Shown here: positions 12,915 through 26,345 of the stretch, piece by piece
Position numbering within the stretch: position 1 is the first letter of the stretch
Layout of the letters: each line of letters opens with the position of its first letter
Assembly: GCA_026724425.1 (NCBI GenBank)
Contig: JAIUCV010000657.1
Coordinates: 1 to 64,000 of the forward strand
Source: Erythrophleum ivorense
Taxonomy: Eukaryota; Streptophyta; Magnoliopsida; Fabales; Fabaceae
Length of the DNA stretch: 64,000 nt
Direction of reading: 5' to 3'
Made by a program: the position numbers and the translations under genes
The notes under the pieces: model-generated
The model's input: the letters and a program-made list of their open reading frames with translations, nothing else
The model's database searches: none
What the model was told of the DNA's origin: nothing

Positions 12915-13423
12915 ACTTGCATAATGGGCTTTGATTTTGTGTGAAAATACCCAAAAATTGGAGTAATACATTGAGATTTCTAATGTAAGGAAGCTCAAAT
13001 CCGAATTTAAAGTCCCTTAGGGGCTAGGTAAGTGATTCCTTGGTAGTTTATAATGATTAGATCCTATGGTGTCTAATTTATGTTGAAATTAGTATCTAAG
13101 AATATTCTTTGATTTAATCTAGGATCCCCAAAGTGTGGAAACTTATCCTGACTTCAGAATTTGACATAATTAAGTGAGGTAATCAAGGTTGGAATTTTAA
13201 TTCCTTGCATATATACTTTATTAATCTTATATTTGTTATATAAATATGTTTTGCTATGCTAGATTGGTTGCCTACTGGATTTTTGTTATGAACCATGAGT
13301 GAGTCTTTGGTGGAGTTGGGGTATGGCTATCGCCTATGCATTTGATCAAGCACTAAGTTATGATTAGACTTATGAATGCACTAAGCTCAGGTTGTGCTCA
13401 ATAGAAAGTTGGTGCTATGGATG
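12915..13423 (+). mobile_element. F1 LTR fragment in plus orientation, segment 1
   Basis: Its reverse complement matches the F1 LTR (for example 13310-13420 against 51290-51400). It starts abruptly without the TGTAAC terminus, so the 5' end is missing. It is interrupted at 13424 by an F2 solo LTR and resumes at 18638. Together with the minus-strand F1 LTR ending at 12914 it forms a tail-to-head inverted pair. Confidence 0.65.
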
Positions 13424-14367
13424 TGTAATAAATGCAATTTTTGTAAAATGAGGAAATGAGCTGTATAAAAGCAAGTCCTTTGAAATGACCTAGATAATGT
13501 CCCAAAAAATTTTGGGTAGAATCCTAGGCTCCTAAAAATGATAATTTTAGACTCAAAAGAAAAGAAAAATGGAACTAGGATAGAGAAACAATTTGTAATA
13601 GAAACTAACGAAATGTAATGGCATTTTCATAAATAAGTGAAACTTTTAAAAAAAACATATAGGAAGGCTTTTTAAATGAAATTTTTGAGTTGCCCAGGGT
13701 TCTCAAAGTCTCCAAAAACTATGGGAAGCCCCAGGACTGATAAAGTCCCTCCAGTGTATGTTTTTTAATGTCAGTTGACCCAAACTTTGACCGGTTCATT
13801 CGGTAAGGTTTTAGCTCCAATTTGAATGATTCCAAAGTATTTTATTAAATTAGGAACCTAAATTTTATAATGAAAAAGACAGTTCTAAAAAATGAGCTAA
13901 AAAGAAGCCAAAACGAAATTACCATTACTGAAGGACGAAACTAAAATTTTTGGAAAAGTATGCTTCTAGAAGTTCCTACACACTTCTCTTTTCTTCTCCT
14001 ACCTTCTAAGCACGAAATTTTCTACCCAAAATACAGAATATGATTTGCTCTTTTAGGCACACAAGAAGAGGAAGAAAAGGAGGAGAAAAATCAAGAAAAA
14101 GGTAAAGAAATTTGTAGAATTTCATACTCTTCCTTCTTCCAATTCTCTTCCTCTACTACTTGGCTTTCTTTCTATGGTTTTCCTAAGATGATTGGTTCTA
14201 TTTTTGGGCCATAACATAAGGGGGAAATTCAAATTTCATAAGAGGAAGCAAACTAAGGAAAAAGAGCAATGAAAGGTAGCTCTCCACCTTATTCTTTATA
14301 CTTTCTTGTGTGCATATGTATGTCATTGCATGCTTGTATGTGTTCTTATGATTTGGTAATATGCCAC
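13424..14367 (+). mobile_element. F2 solo LTR (copy with nested F4), segment 1
   Basis: It begins TGTAATAAATGC and follows the F2 LTR 5' part. The target duplication GGATG is perfect: 13419-13423 on the left and 18633-18637 on the right. It is interrupted at 14368 by an F4 LTR whose own duplication GCCAC lies at 14363-14367. Confidence 0.85.
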
Positions 14368-16798
14368 TAATAAGCATGATTTTTTATATATTTTATTCTC
14401 CTAAACTTGGTCATTTTAATACAGAATTACAGCTTTAAGACTTTAATTAGATAAGATTTTATTTTAGTAGTCAATTCTATATTTTATGAGTTAATTTGCA
14501 AAATTTTAAAATTTTAATGCATAAATATTTTTAAATGAATTTTGTGAATATTCCTATTTCATGTTTTCCATTCTTTTTATGCAGATTTTTAATAATAAAT
14601 TGAAGCTTGAATGATAAATTGATTTGAAGAAGAAAAGGAGAAGGAGTGGGCTCCCTCACGTGGCACACAATCACATCTCTCACTCTTCAGCTATATTAGC
14701 ATCACAATTGGGCCCACATGCATCATTACATAATCACATCACTCACTCTTCACGTTGATTCATTTTAACCACAGAGCATCCTTACATGCTTCACATAACA
14801 GCACGAGACAAAGCCACATTAACTCACTTCAATCACATGCACAACGACATACTAACACATTGCTGCCATTTCACTCACACACCACGTCAAACACTCCCGC
14901 CAGTTGCATTCCACAAACATAGCAACATACTGCATATAGTCACAGGTTGTTAGAATAGAGGTTTAGAAGCAAGGTTTTGATATGGAATGGGAAGGATAAG
15001 CATGTGTAGATTTTAAGGGAGACATGCAATTAAGAAGAGACTTGGTTTTAACGTGGAAAGGAGCCCGGATTGAAGGAGCTTGGAAGCAACACAAAAGAGG
15101 AGAAGCAAATGCGAAGAAGGGATTTGCATGAAGCATGAAAGGTTGCCAAACATACACATGCAGAAGCAAAGGAATACTATGGTATAGAGAAGAGCAGCTC
15201 ACGTGGAGGGCACACTCGAGCAGTATAGGTTTAAAATGCCACGAATGCATAAGCTGAGATGAAGCTAAGAAAACAAACACACTACAACGCTGGGCAGAAT
15301 GTGTATGGAGAAAAGAAAAGAATACATGCAAAATCATGTGAACAGTAAACAAAAGGGACTTTGATGGTTCTATTTTGTGAGCAGAAGAAACATGTAGAGC
15401 AACAAGAAGGCATAGGAGAGGCTAGAACATGTGTAGGGCATGGATAAGTTACGAGCTGGATAAAGAAGCTCTCACATGTAAGAGATGGGAATATTAATGA
15501 TGAGGAAACAATGCATGTGACCATGGTTCATGTAGTCTGTTCATGAACAGTTGAGGCAACACATAAAAGAGCACCTCAAGTGTAGGAATTAAGTAGAGGA
15601 ATCATGTGGAAACCAAAGGAACATGTTGAAGGAATGAAGCAACATCAGAACACGTGATGTGCAATTAAAGAAAAAGAGAGCACGTGATTCGGGCAATTAA
15701 AATAAAAGAGCTAATGAGCTGGGCAAAGGGTGGAGCGTGACACACAAAAAGGAGAAGTTAAGCACATAAGAACAAGGCACAAAGGAAGCACGTGAATCAT
15801 TAAAATACATTCGGGCAGAGAGCATCTAAGAGGGAGAATTCATCCATCATCTTTTCCATTCACAGAACACGCTCCATCGTCTCATCCTCCATTCTCATTC
15901 CATCTCCACCTCCATTCCATGAGAGTTTAATTCATCCTTGTGATTAGCTTAGAGAAGAATCCTTGGTTGAAGCTTGAGTCAATGGAATAGCAAGGGATTT
16001 TGGCTAAGCTTCCTATTTTCTTTTCTCTCTTTCTACATTGATTTTTGTTATTTTATTTTCTTGGTTAAGCTTGTAATTGACTAAATTAATTTAGTTTATG
16101 ATTAGTAGCTGGTTAGACACTAATTAGGAAAGCAATTGATGTTTTAATTGATTAATTTTAGTACTAAATTTTCATTTTCCTACCATTTTTCATGTGTGCA
16201 ATTAAGGTGTTTGATGAAATGCTTGTGAGAATTGGTATGCTTAATTATCTAATTTGAGGATCTTTGAGGGTTTAATTGGTTAATTGAATCTCCTAGAGTG
16301 TTAATTCAGAGGCTAATTAATCAATTAATCATTCAATTCAAGTGTACATTGATCCTAATGACAAGAGTTAGCGATTTGATGTGGGATTAAAGTTTCAATT
16401 TAACATTAAATTACTAATACCTTAATTCTTGTGTGATAACTCAAGATAATTTGTATTGGACACAAATAGGGACTCTTAAACCATAATTAATCACAAATGA
16501 ATTAGGATAAGGATAGTGGATACTAAGGGACAAATCCAAAGCTAGTCACAAGTCCATTATCTACCAAAATTTATCAATTAGGTAGCAATTAGGAATTTTA
16601 ATTCAGTTTCATTTTAATTAGTTTAAGTCAATCAAAAACCCCCCCTTAGTTTAGAAATTTTTAAAGTCTTTTAACACTTAGAAATCCCAATTAAGCATTG
16701 AACTCCATTTTCAAGGGAGATGACCTAGGTTGTGCCACTAACTATAGAATTTAATCCAATCTAGTTTCATTTTGAGGGTTGCACGACATGATCTGTCA
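14368..16798 (+). mobile_element. F4 solo LTR nested in F2
   Basis: A 2431 bp segment with a perfect 5-base duplication GCCAC (14363-14367 and 16799-16803). It starts TAATAAGCATG (the expected TG is mutated to TA) and ends ATCTGTCA. Its reverse complement is homologous to 60714-63437 over both ends and much of the middle. Near the 3' end GGGAGATGACCTAGG resembles the conserved tail of Tat/Athila LTRs, which suggests plus as the sense strand; that is inference. It contains five CACGTG hexamers. The 129-codon minus-strand frame at 14963-15352 is not conserved in the sister copy and is taken as chance. Confidence 0.8.
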
Positions 16799-18632
16799 GC
16801 CACATGATCTCATGGAATTACATTGGTACCAATGTGTGCTCTTGAATGCCTTTGAATGTGAGATTGGCTTGTAAGGGTAAGGTGATGCCAAAAGTTCCTT
16901 AAAGTGAGTGAGGATATGCCAAAAGTCTTAAGGCATGGGTGAGATTAGACCAAAAGTCTCTTGGATGGGTAAGACTAAGTCAAAAGTCTCTAAACCAAGA
17001 GTGAGGCAACTCTAAAAGTCTTAAAAATGGGGTGAGGCAAAACCAAAAGTCCCTAGAGTATGAGAATAATCTAGATGTGTAGATGTGGCATGAAATGGTA
17101 GCCTTACACACCTTATGTTTCATAATTATGTCATTGATGTATGTATGCCTTGAATGTATGTGAATGGGTGTGTGTGAGCTATTGGGATTCTTGGAATCTC
17201 ACTCCCCTTTCCTCCTTCCATCTTGAAATGTCTAGGTGGCTCTCAAGATACAAGGAAGGCAAGCCAAGAACTTTAACTAGCTACGCTTGGGAGATGTTGT
17301 AGTTTTCTTTGTATTTAAATATCAAAGTGGTCTTGTATATATTATTTTGGTGATGTAAGACTTTGAGTAATGGTAATATGATGTATGAATATTATGTAGC
17401 CCATATGTGACATTAAATCAATGCAAATCATGGAAATTGCCTCTTGTGTGGTTATGGTTACACATGTATTATTGGATGTGGAGTGGCCAAATTAAGATAC
17501 ATGGGATTTGGGACCACTTGAGCAATTCCTACATGTCATAATTATGCTTTTAAACTTGCCCAAAAGGTTCCAAACTCAAGAGGAGGCCATTTGGACCAAA
17601 GTGACTTTTGATAGGGAACAAAAATGACCATTTTATGAAGCTATGTCACTTTTTGTCCAAATGAACTCTTCTTGGTCCAAAATTTGGCATACATCTATAG
17701 TTTATTAAGAAATTTTTAGAAAGCTAAATTAGGTAATTTTGGAGGTTTGTGGAATATTTGGTGAATTATTGAAGTTGGGAATTTTTCTCTTTTTGGTCAT
17801 TGGTACTGTAGCACTAGTTTGAAATTGAATTTATCACTCATATGGCAAATGATGTCCAATTGCCAATACATTTTACAGGGAGAAACTAGACACTCCTAGT
17901 GACTTGTGTCAACTAGAAGAACCTCATTTGAATGTCTAGAGAGGGAGATATAAATTTTTAAAGTTCCTGTCCAGTACCAAGCATTCAAACTGACCTCAAG
18001 TATTGTTTGATTGATTTTTCAGGCCTGGGTGTGCGTAAACTAGTCAGAGTTATTTTTTCCCTCTATCTAACATTTGTAGCTTTCCAAATTGATATCATTT
18101 GTATTGATTATATTTTTTGTGAAATTAATTGGACATTTTTGAAATTTACTGTAGAAACCTATGACGAGTACCAGTGGATAATCAGACCTTTAGACTTTTT
18201 CAAATGTAAAACATCCTCTGTATTGTGTTTTATGGCCAGGACATATTTTTAGTACAATGTAAACATGTGTAGCTTTCCAAAATCACCAAGAATACATGAT
18301 TTTGATTTTTTTAGAATTAGTTATGATTTTCCAAATTTAGTGACAGAAATGGCAAATCTAGCCGAAAATACAAATATGAGTTTTATGCTTCCCTTTGGTT
18401 TCCACGAGTTGTAGGGCACTTTTGGCGATGAAAATGAGTTGTATTCATCTAATTAAATATGAGAATATGATACATGAGCTCATATAGTCCACATGGCAAC
18501 GAATAAAATTTTTATACGCAATGCAACGTTAAATAATGCATTATTTTAATGTCATTTTCCTACTTCCTTTATGCAATTCATGATATGAGACTTGGAAATG
18601 ATAGGAAGCAAGCTAGAAATTATGGTATTATA
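16799..18632 (+). mobile_element. F2 solo LTR (copy with nested F4), segment 2
   Basis: It resumes F2 sequence after the F4 insertion (first five bases are the F4 duplication) and follows 9930-11801 to the LTR end, here mutated to TATTATA. It contains the ~34 bp minisatellite at about 16880-17065. Without the insert this F2 LTR is about 2.8 kb, shorter than its sisters because of internal deletion. Confidence 0.8.
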
Positions 18633-18637
18633 GGATG

Positions 18638-19950
18638 GGTCTTTCCTTGTGTTATTGGCCATTAACATAATATATGTGATTGCTAGTATGAGATAGTAGT
18701 CACTAACAACTCAACTAGTTCATTTACTAATATGATGGATGATTATGATGTTTATCTTATTAAAATGCATTTATACTGATTAAATTGTACATATGTTTGG
18801 AATTATTTCTTGGTTGCTGAGATTCATATCTCACCCCATTTTATAGGCTAATAATTTCAGGTAAAGGTTCCTCGGGTAAGAAAAAGGGGAAGCAAATGGA
18901 TGAATATCTATAACTTAAGGCCTTATGTAGGATTTCTACACTTGGACTGTTTGACTTAGAGTAGATGCTAATTTTGGTGATTTGTTTTGTATAGCATCAT
19001 CATGCATTCATATTACCAAGTGTAGGTATTTTGATGTTTTGTAATTAATGATGTATCTAATAGGAAGTTAGATTATGTAGTACTGAGCTTTGATGTAAAC
19101 ACTTATTTATAATCTAATATGGATTAATGTTGATTTAGATTTATGACTTATCATTTGAAAATATACCATGCCTTATCATGCATGATCAATTTGAGTATTG
19201 TTGTAAGGAGTTTTATTAGGAATATGTATCAAAATGATGTTTTTAATAGCTTAAGTACCTAATAGTATCATAATGTGCGGATGGATAGAAGTAATCAATT
19301 GTCACCATTCCTACTACGCCTATAAATAATGATAATCATTAAATTGTGTCATTTGGGAGTTAGAAGGTCCATAATACCATGTCTGTTAGCCATGGAAGTC
19401 CCAAAATTCACCTAGGGTTAGTGGTAAATGGCGGGAAAGTGTGTAATTAGGAGAATAGGATCAAGAGGGAGTTGAGTCACAGCACAGAATTTTCAAGTTG
19501 CAACAAAAAATGAAGTTCATGGTAATAAAGGCTAAGAGCACTGCAGCGAAAGGGGTTTGAGTTGTGGCATGAGGTCAAAATTTAAGTCCAGGGGGTACTC
19601 GAGAGCAATCTCATAATGGCACGAGGGAAGATCGCCACAGCGAGCATTGGGCAAGATGTTTGGAAGAGTTCCAAAGAGGTCTCTTGCCATGATGCCACAT
19701 AGGCTCGCCGTGGTGAGACTCAATAAAATTTGAACCTTGAGTCCAGAAGCTCATCTCGTTGTGGAGCAAGGGGAGTCTGTCATAGCAAGAATCATGAAAA
19801 CATAAATAATAAATTCTAAGGGAGAGCTTTGCTGTGGAATGGGGGTTCTAGGTTATGGCAAGAATTGCATATTCTAGTTTTTAGGTTCCAATAGCTAACT
19901 TAGCTGCGGCGAGGATTGCCTAAGTTATAGCCTAAGTCTCATATCACCTA
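18638..19950 (+). mobile_element. F1 LTR fragment in plus orientation, segment 2
   Basis: It continues the plus-orientation F1 LTR after the F2 insertion. The part around 18810-18850 is the reverse complement of the block at 51040-51115. The part at 19400-19920 corresponds to the GC-rich palindromic block of the F1 LTR, heavily diverged. The LTR terminus is not found, so the 3' end is truncated; the boundary near 19950 is approximate. Confidence 0.6.
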
Positions 19951-22353
19951 TTTTAGCAAAGTATACTATGACAACACAAAAAGGATGAGCTATTTCACAT
20001 TCCACATAACCGAGGCAACTAAAGCATATTCCCGAGGCTTCTAAACCATAACCAAACCTAGAATCACAATTGGCCAAGCATTGACATCCACTTTACTCCT
20101 TTTTATGATAGTAAAATTCTTCATCTGACAATAACCAATCTAACACCAAATGAATGTGCCATACCAAAAATTTATCTTTTGATAAGATAATCCGTCATGT
20201 AATCATGGCAAGTTATAATTAAGCAATTACATGTAAAATCATCCCATGACAACAAGATGACCATAATAACAACAATAATCAAAGAGCTACTTCTAAAACC
20301 TTAAAGTGACAAATTAAAATGTACAACATGCCTCCTAAATTCCTCTAAATACCTTGAGCAAGTGTAAATTACATATTTAAACTTGTCTAAACATCCAAAC
20401 CTTCAGTACTAATAGGGCAAACATTAATTTCACAATCTAAACATTGTTGGTCACATAATTCCATGGTGACTTAAATTATATTATTAGACCTTCTACTTGG
20501 CAATACATGATGCAATGTGGCAACTCTATAACATAATAAGAAATTGCACAAAAACTAGTATCATCTTAGCTATACCAATTAAATAAGGCATTCAAGCTTA
20601 TACACTACTAAACCATTATGGTTGGCTTTAATTAGCTTATCCTTGCTATTAAGAGGTCTAGCCTCTAAAAATGTTAGCACACAACTAGCGTGAGGTATAA
20701 AATCTCAGTAACAAAAGGCAAATTATATATATATATGTACAAATTAGTTAACATAATACTTTATATGAACAATTATAACAAGAGGAGTGTATGCATCATT
20801 TCAAATGAGTAAATTTGACTACAAGTGACTACCATCCTATACTAGTACTCACATTCAACAAATTATTGGCCAACAACAAAGGGAGGGGCACAATCATGGC
20901 ATAAGCTCCCTATTGAGCACAATTATGGCTCAATGCATTCCAAAGAGTATGATTATATCTTGGTACACGATCACAACATAATGCATAAGTAGAAGCATGA
21001 TCACAACTCCACATACAAGGACACGATCATAGTTTAGGTTATACAATTAGTAGTCAAACTAATCATTAGTCATCAAAATAACATGTACAAGTAAACACAT
21101 GATCAAAACTACACATATTTACGAAATTAACCCTCAGTTACCTCAATAAAGGCCAATTACTCTTCCTTTAGCAACTAACATATTCCAAAAGGCCCACCAA
21201 GCCTAAGACAAGCATAGTTACCATTATTTAACGATCACTAGCAAAAGAGCTTCATACCCATTGATCAATTTCATCATGAATCTATTAAAAATTGCTTACC
21301 TAAATTTTGCAAGGAGTTAATTACAACTATTTAAGATTAAACCACCAAGAATAAACCATGGGTCACTCCTAATATCTCCATTTTCATACATGTGACAACC
21401 ATGAACCAAAGATTAATGCAAATGTTGAAAATTCAACACATATACCTTATAAAATGAAGGGAAATGCTTTCCCATATATCTAAAGGATCAAGTGTATTGA
21501 TTTGAGTTTCAACACCCAAAAACACGCCATGGACCATTCTCAAAACTTAAATTTTAGCATATTAACATAGGCCAACACAAAAATCAATCGTAGGGGCCAA
21601 CTTTTAGTATATTAACAGATCAATATAGAAGGGAATACTTACCCAATAATTTCTCTAGCCTCAAACTTCAAAAATCATGCAAGAACCTATTTAGAACACA
21701 AATTTTAGTCTTAGGTTTTAGGTGAAAATCTACCAAATGGAAAATTAATCAAACTAAAATGAAGAGGGAGATAAAAGGAATAACTTTTACGTCACTTGCC
21801 CCAACCAAATCTTCCTCTAAATTAGCAAATTAAGGCCAAAAAAATGAAAACCCTAGCACTCCTTTCTCTTGTGTTTTTTTCCTTCTTGCCTTGGTTGTCC
21901 AAAATATTTCAACTGAATGAATGAAAGGTATAGGACTTCTTTTAGGGTTTAGTATGTGTGTGACTGACTTAAGGACATTTTTGTCCAATGAAATTCATGT
22001 CTAAGTATTGGGCTATGATTTGATAAGTCCAAATAAGCTAGGTGTTTGTTATAATTTAATTTGGGCTTCTAAAATTGTTTCTTTGCAGAGCCAAACTAAT
22101 TATTGAGATTTTATTTCATTTTCCAAACTTCTTTAATTAATTTCTCCCAATTGAATTCAAATTCTACAATTAAATTTATTTTTCACAAAAAAATTTTAAA
22201 TAATTATTATTTGACTAAAAAATAACCAAATAATTATTTCCTTGAAAATTCCTATTTTTGATAATTTTTCTTAATTTTTACAATAACCTCTTATTTACTT
22301 AAATTAAATTCTAAATTTCCATAGTTTCACTTAACTAATTTTGCGAGGTTACA
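19951..22353 (-). mobile_element. F1-related LTR, minus orientation, third copy
   Basis: The stretch 20490-22353 follows the F1 LTR with strong divergence (for example 20640-20720 against 51040-51120, and 21130-21200 against 51535-51600) and ends GCGAGGTTACA, an F1-type terminus. A possible LTR start TGTGCCATACC at 20155 is preceded by TAACACCAAA, which resembles a decayed primer-binding site; this part is tentative. No polypurine tract follows 22353. Confidence 0.55.
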
Positions 22354-22805
22354 TTGGTGACACTAAGATTAGCATGTGGAAACTTATAGCAAGTATGAGT
22401 ACACTAAATTAACCCATTGAAGATAGCTAATGGAGTTTTTCACTAGCATGTTAATAGTTACTTTTAGTTAGTATAATACAATTCTTCTTTGACCTTAGTG
22501 ACAATTGATATCTTATGTTGTATATTTTATTTTGATACTATTGGGTTTTAGTTCAAGTAATAAGTCAAACTAAATGTAGTTATTAGATATAATGTCACAT
22601 GCATAAAAAGTATATGAGTGTACTAATTAGGGATCTATTACTCAAAATAAAAGAGAGATATGCTTCATTTGATAAGGATGAGGCTAGATGAAGTCTATGG
22701 CCATAGCAATAGGAAGAGAAATTAGAAAAGGTGGTTCTTTAATTTCTTCATCTTCGTCATCATTCAAAAATCATGCATGTCATGAATTTAGGGTTTGACA
22801 TATTA

Positions 22806-23162
22806 TCCATTCAAAAATCATGTTGTCAACATTATTGGTTTACCTCTTAAGTTTGGTAGTAAAAGTATTTCCAAACTTATTGTATAGCGTGATTCATATA
22901 GCTTGAAAATCAAATGTGTCTCAAATTCGCATATGAGACTGTCATCTATGTTGCTTAGCAATGTTATGCAAGCTATTTTGTTCCTCTTTTTTTAGATTAG
23001 AAAAACCCATAGTTCTCTCATATGTTGTTGCATGTTTCCATGTTTCAACTTAACCATGACATAGTTTAGAGTCTTTTGAATATTTTGTTCTTCGAGGACA
23101 TAATGAAGCTTATGGTGTTAAATTCTATAATTGTCACTATTCAATTCATTATCTTTACTCAT
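22806..23162 (-). pseudogene. Degenerate Copia-type gag (UBN2-like) fragment
   Basis: From 23162 the minus strand reads a nearly continuous frame with hallmarks of plant Ty1/Copia gag: LNSDNYRI then stop (family LN..NY..W), HHKLHYVLEEQN, and KKRNKIACITLLSNIDDSLI followed by CEFET. After a +1 shift near 22890 it reads KFGNTFTTKLKR, matching the family block KFG.TS.TKLR. In-frame stops at 23118-23120 and 22992-22994 both fall where the family has tryptophan. No protease, integrase or reverse transcriptase was found nearby. A fossil, not a gene; the parent family is not identifiable here. Confidence 0.7.
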
Positions 23163-23716
23163 ATCAGCAGTGATAATTCAAGAAGCTATTTCTTCTCTGA
23201 ACTTATCTATAAATATCAGCATAGCACTAACTAATACACTATCTATGTTTGTTGTATTGTGCAATTAGACTAAGAATGATATACAATTAGGTTCATGATC
23301 AAAAAGTATATGTCCATCTTACTTTCATCACATGTCACCTAAATATACCATTACTCTTCTATCTCAATTATGCACAAACATTTATTTTTTTCTTATTTTG
23401 GTTGTTTGAAACTAGCCCATTGTCTATCAGTTAAAAAACTCTGACTTGAATAAGCATCACTTAAGATGCATATCTTACATGTGTCATATTTTTCAATGAA
23501 TAAATTTTACTATCAATGAAGGCTTTTGAGCACTTGTATAGCAAAAAAAAAAAATCTTTAAATTTTCTATCCATGCAATTTGGATCATAATCACTAAAGA
23601 AATCACAATCTCTTTTCTATAGCAAGTGCACCCAAATTCTTAAATGATGTGTCACTCTCTCACTTTATGTGTATTTTCCTTTTATTTTCTCCTTGGGGTT
23701 AAGATGTTACCCTAAT

Positions 23717-23720
<4 letters not shown>

Positions 23721-23756
<36 letters not shown>
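23721..23756. repeat. (TA)n microsatellite
   Basis: About 36 bases of uninterrupted alternating A and T. Confidence 0.95.
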
Positions 23757-23759
<3 letters not shown>

Positions 23760-26205
23760 TTTGGAAGAGATTGGATAGGATACCAATAACCTATCTTTAA
23801 ATTGATGAGATAGATTGAGATAACTTATATAGATAGCTTATATTTAAACTAGTACGATATAATAACCCATCAAGACTTTCAAAATTCAATATCTAAGGTA
23901 ATTATTAAATAATAGTTAATTATCTTAAAATTTTAAGATAATAATTAATTATCTCAACAATTTTAAATAACAATTTCTTCAACATTTTAATTAATTAAAT
24001 TAACAAATTAGGTTGAGTGATATATTAAGTCAACCTATCATAGGCACATCAAAATCTAACAAGAGTGTTTCACATTTTCTTTTTTATATTTTGAATTTAG
24101 TCTTTGCAAATTAGCCTTGAAATTCCTTGATAGATTTAAAAAAAATATTTTTAATTTTTACAAAAAACTTAGCCTACAGTTAATGGGTATTGCCATATAT
24201 ATAATTATTTATCACGAATTAATCTGGTTGTGGAATCATTTTTAAATTAAAGTTATATTTGAGTTTACAAATGGACAAATTCCATGTTACCATCAAAAAG
24301 TTTCATCCGGCTAAAAGGAAAAGGAAGTTACCCAATCACTTAAGGGTACAAAAGCCAAACAAGAAAGAAAAGGGTTTTCTGAAAGTGGTTAGAGCAAATA
24401 TGGAGGGCCCATACAATTTTCAAAAACCATATGTTAAGAGTGCAAAGAACAGGAAAAAGAGGAATTAATAAAGAAAACAAAAGGCAATAAATGCTTAAAT
24501 AATAATAATGGTCTTTGTTCATGATAAAGATCGATTGAGAAAAGCAGTGATGGAGTAAAATATATATGATTTGTGTTTTTTTTCCCCAAAAAAAGTAATA
24601 ATAACGATATGTTTATGGTGTCATAACATGTATAGGATATCTTTGTAGCTCTTTATTCATACTTGTTAAATCCATGACACTTATACTTAGCATAAAATCA
24701 TTAGTGCAGAGGCAAAGCTTATTGAGAGACGTGTAGAAGCTTTCCTTGACATTTAAGAGAATAAACTGCAATATTAGTTCTTAAAGATAGTATGTCAACA
24801 ATTTAGTCTTTAAAAACTTATTATCCTCAATTTAGCCCTTTAGCCCTAATATTTCATAAAATACATCATTTAATCCTTACCTTAACTCCATTAAGACTAA
24901 GTTAATAATAATAAACCTTTTAACACTAAATTAATACAATTAAAATTTTTCAATGACCAATATAATACTTAAGTCTACAAATAAATTTATATACATAACA
25001 TATATATATATATATATGGATCAACCTCGGAACTAGTCCTCTTGATTGGCCTTTTGTAAAGTTTATGCAATTGTTCTTAGTTAAACAATATGCGGATAAT
25101 ATAATCCCCACTCTTGAGATTTTCCTAATATAATATATTCAAAGCAATTAAAAAGCAATAGTTTCCAAAAAGGGGGGGATGTTGGAGATTGTGCCCTAGG
25201 CCAATCATTATATTGCGAATATTGTTTTTATTACGAAATAAGAGTTTTCTTTTTATTACATTATTATATTATTTGCATGTTTATATATAATAATATCCAT
25301 GGATAAATCATTTTTTGAATTATCCAAAATGTCCCTAATCAATCATCCTTGTGGGAACAACGATGAATTAAGATTAGTATGATTTTGATTGATTAAGTGT
25401 TAATCATGTATGATGATATAAATCAAAATCATAAGCATATTTTAGAGAACAGGATGCTAGATAGACCCATCATGAGATAAGTTACATGGATTAGGTCATA
25501 AGTTTATCTCATATATAACCGTGTCATTGATCCCTTAGACCTAAGATTACCATAGATTTCTACATGAAAAATACTGTATTTTGGCATAGTCTAATGTCAC
25601 ATTTGACCGAGTGATTATAAAGACTATGATCAGGAATAATAGAATCCATACAGAGGAAGATGAGTGGTCAAAATGGAATTTGCCCCTCTAATTAATAGAG
25701 AGATATCTCTGGGCCCCTCGATGAGTGTGACTGAGAAATGCATGCCCATGCTCAGATGAAAAGGATTCCATCTTATATCAGTCTACTCGAAGATCGAGAA
25801 CGTTATGATCGAGCAAGTTGAGGATGATATTTCCATGCCTCATACTCGATCTAGATATCGTGTGACAAAAGGATATGATAAGGTTATAAGATAGGTTGCA
25901 TCGGATCACCGATTCTGTATGATTTGGGTAGTCACTATGTCTTGCTAGAGGCTACTTGTGATTTGTGGGTCAAAAGTGCAGTTGGCCCACTGCCAACATT
26001 ATATAGGCCTGTAGGATCGCACACAAGAATGAACCAACTCGGGCTAAAATGTCTACATTCATTGAATTAGAAATGTGTCTAGATTCAATGAATATCTAGG
26101 ATGGAGGAATTATTTATATATATATATAAATAATTAAATTCAAAATATATTATATATATGTATATTATATTTGATATTATATATATATGTATATATATAT
26201 GAATT

Positions 26206-26303
26206 AATTTAAATTTGATTCTATTAGATAGATTTAAATTTAAACTAATCAGATAATTTAAATTTAATTCTATCAGATAGATTTAAATTTAAACTAATCA
26301 GAT
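26206..26303 (+). repeat. 49 bp minisatellite, two units, in F3 copy 1
   Basis: Two units with exact 49-base period (starts 26206, 26255, then a partial at 26304). The unit pairs 'AATTTAAATTTGAT' with 'ATTTAAATTTAAAC', so each unit is itself partly self-complementary. F3 copy 2 has five units. Confidence 0.9.
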
Positions 26304-26345
26304 AATTTAAATTAAAATTAATTAAATATATCTAAAACTCTAGTC

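Larger units (their letters stand above)
22354..25174. other. Unassigned AT-rich DNA with a dead retroelement fragment
   Basis: No intact gene seen. It holds the Copia gag remnant at 22806-23162, a long TA run, and at about 24765-24905 text of the kind 'tttagtccttaaa' that recurs in plant dispersed repeats. The 69-codon lysine-rich frame at 24259-24468 has no family resemblance I recognise. Confidence 0.5.

Noticed and set aside
15060..15085. GGATTGAAGGAGCTTGG resembling part of miR159
   Set aside because: It lies in an F4 LTR, differs from miR159 at key positions, and no star-strand complement is nearby.
14963..15352. 129-codon minus-strand frame
   Set aside because: It lies in the F4 LTR; the sister F4 copy does not keep it open, and composition follows the surrounding repeat.
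24259..24468. 69-codon lysine-rich frame
   Set aside because: Short, biased composition and no recognised family; taken as chance in A-rich DNA.
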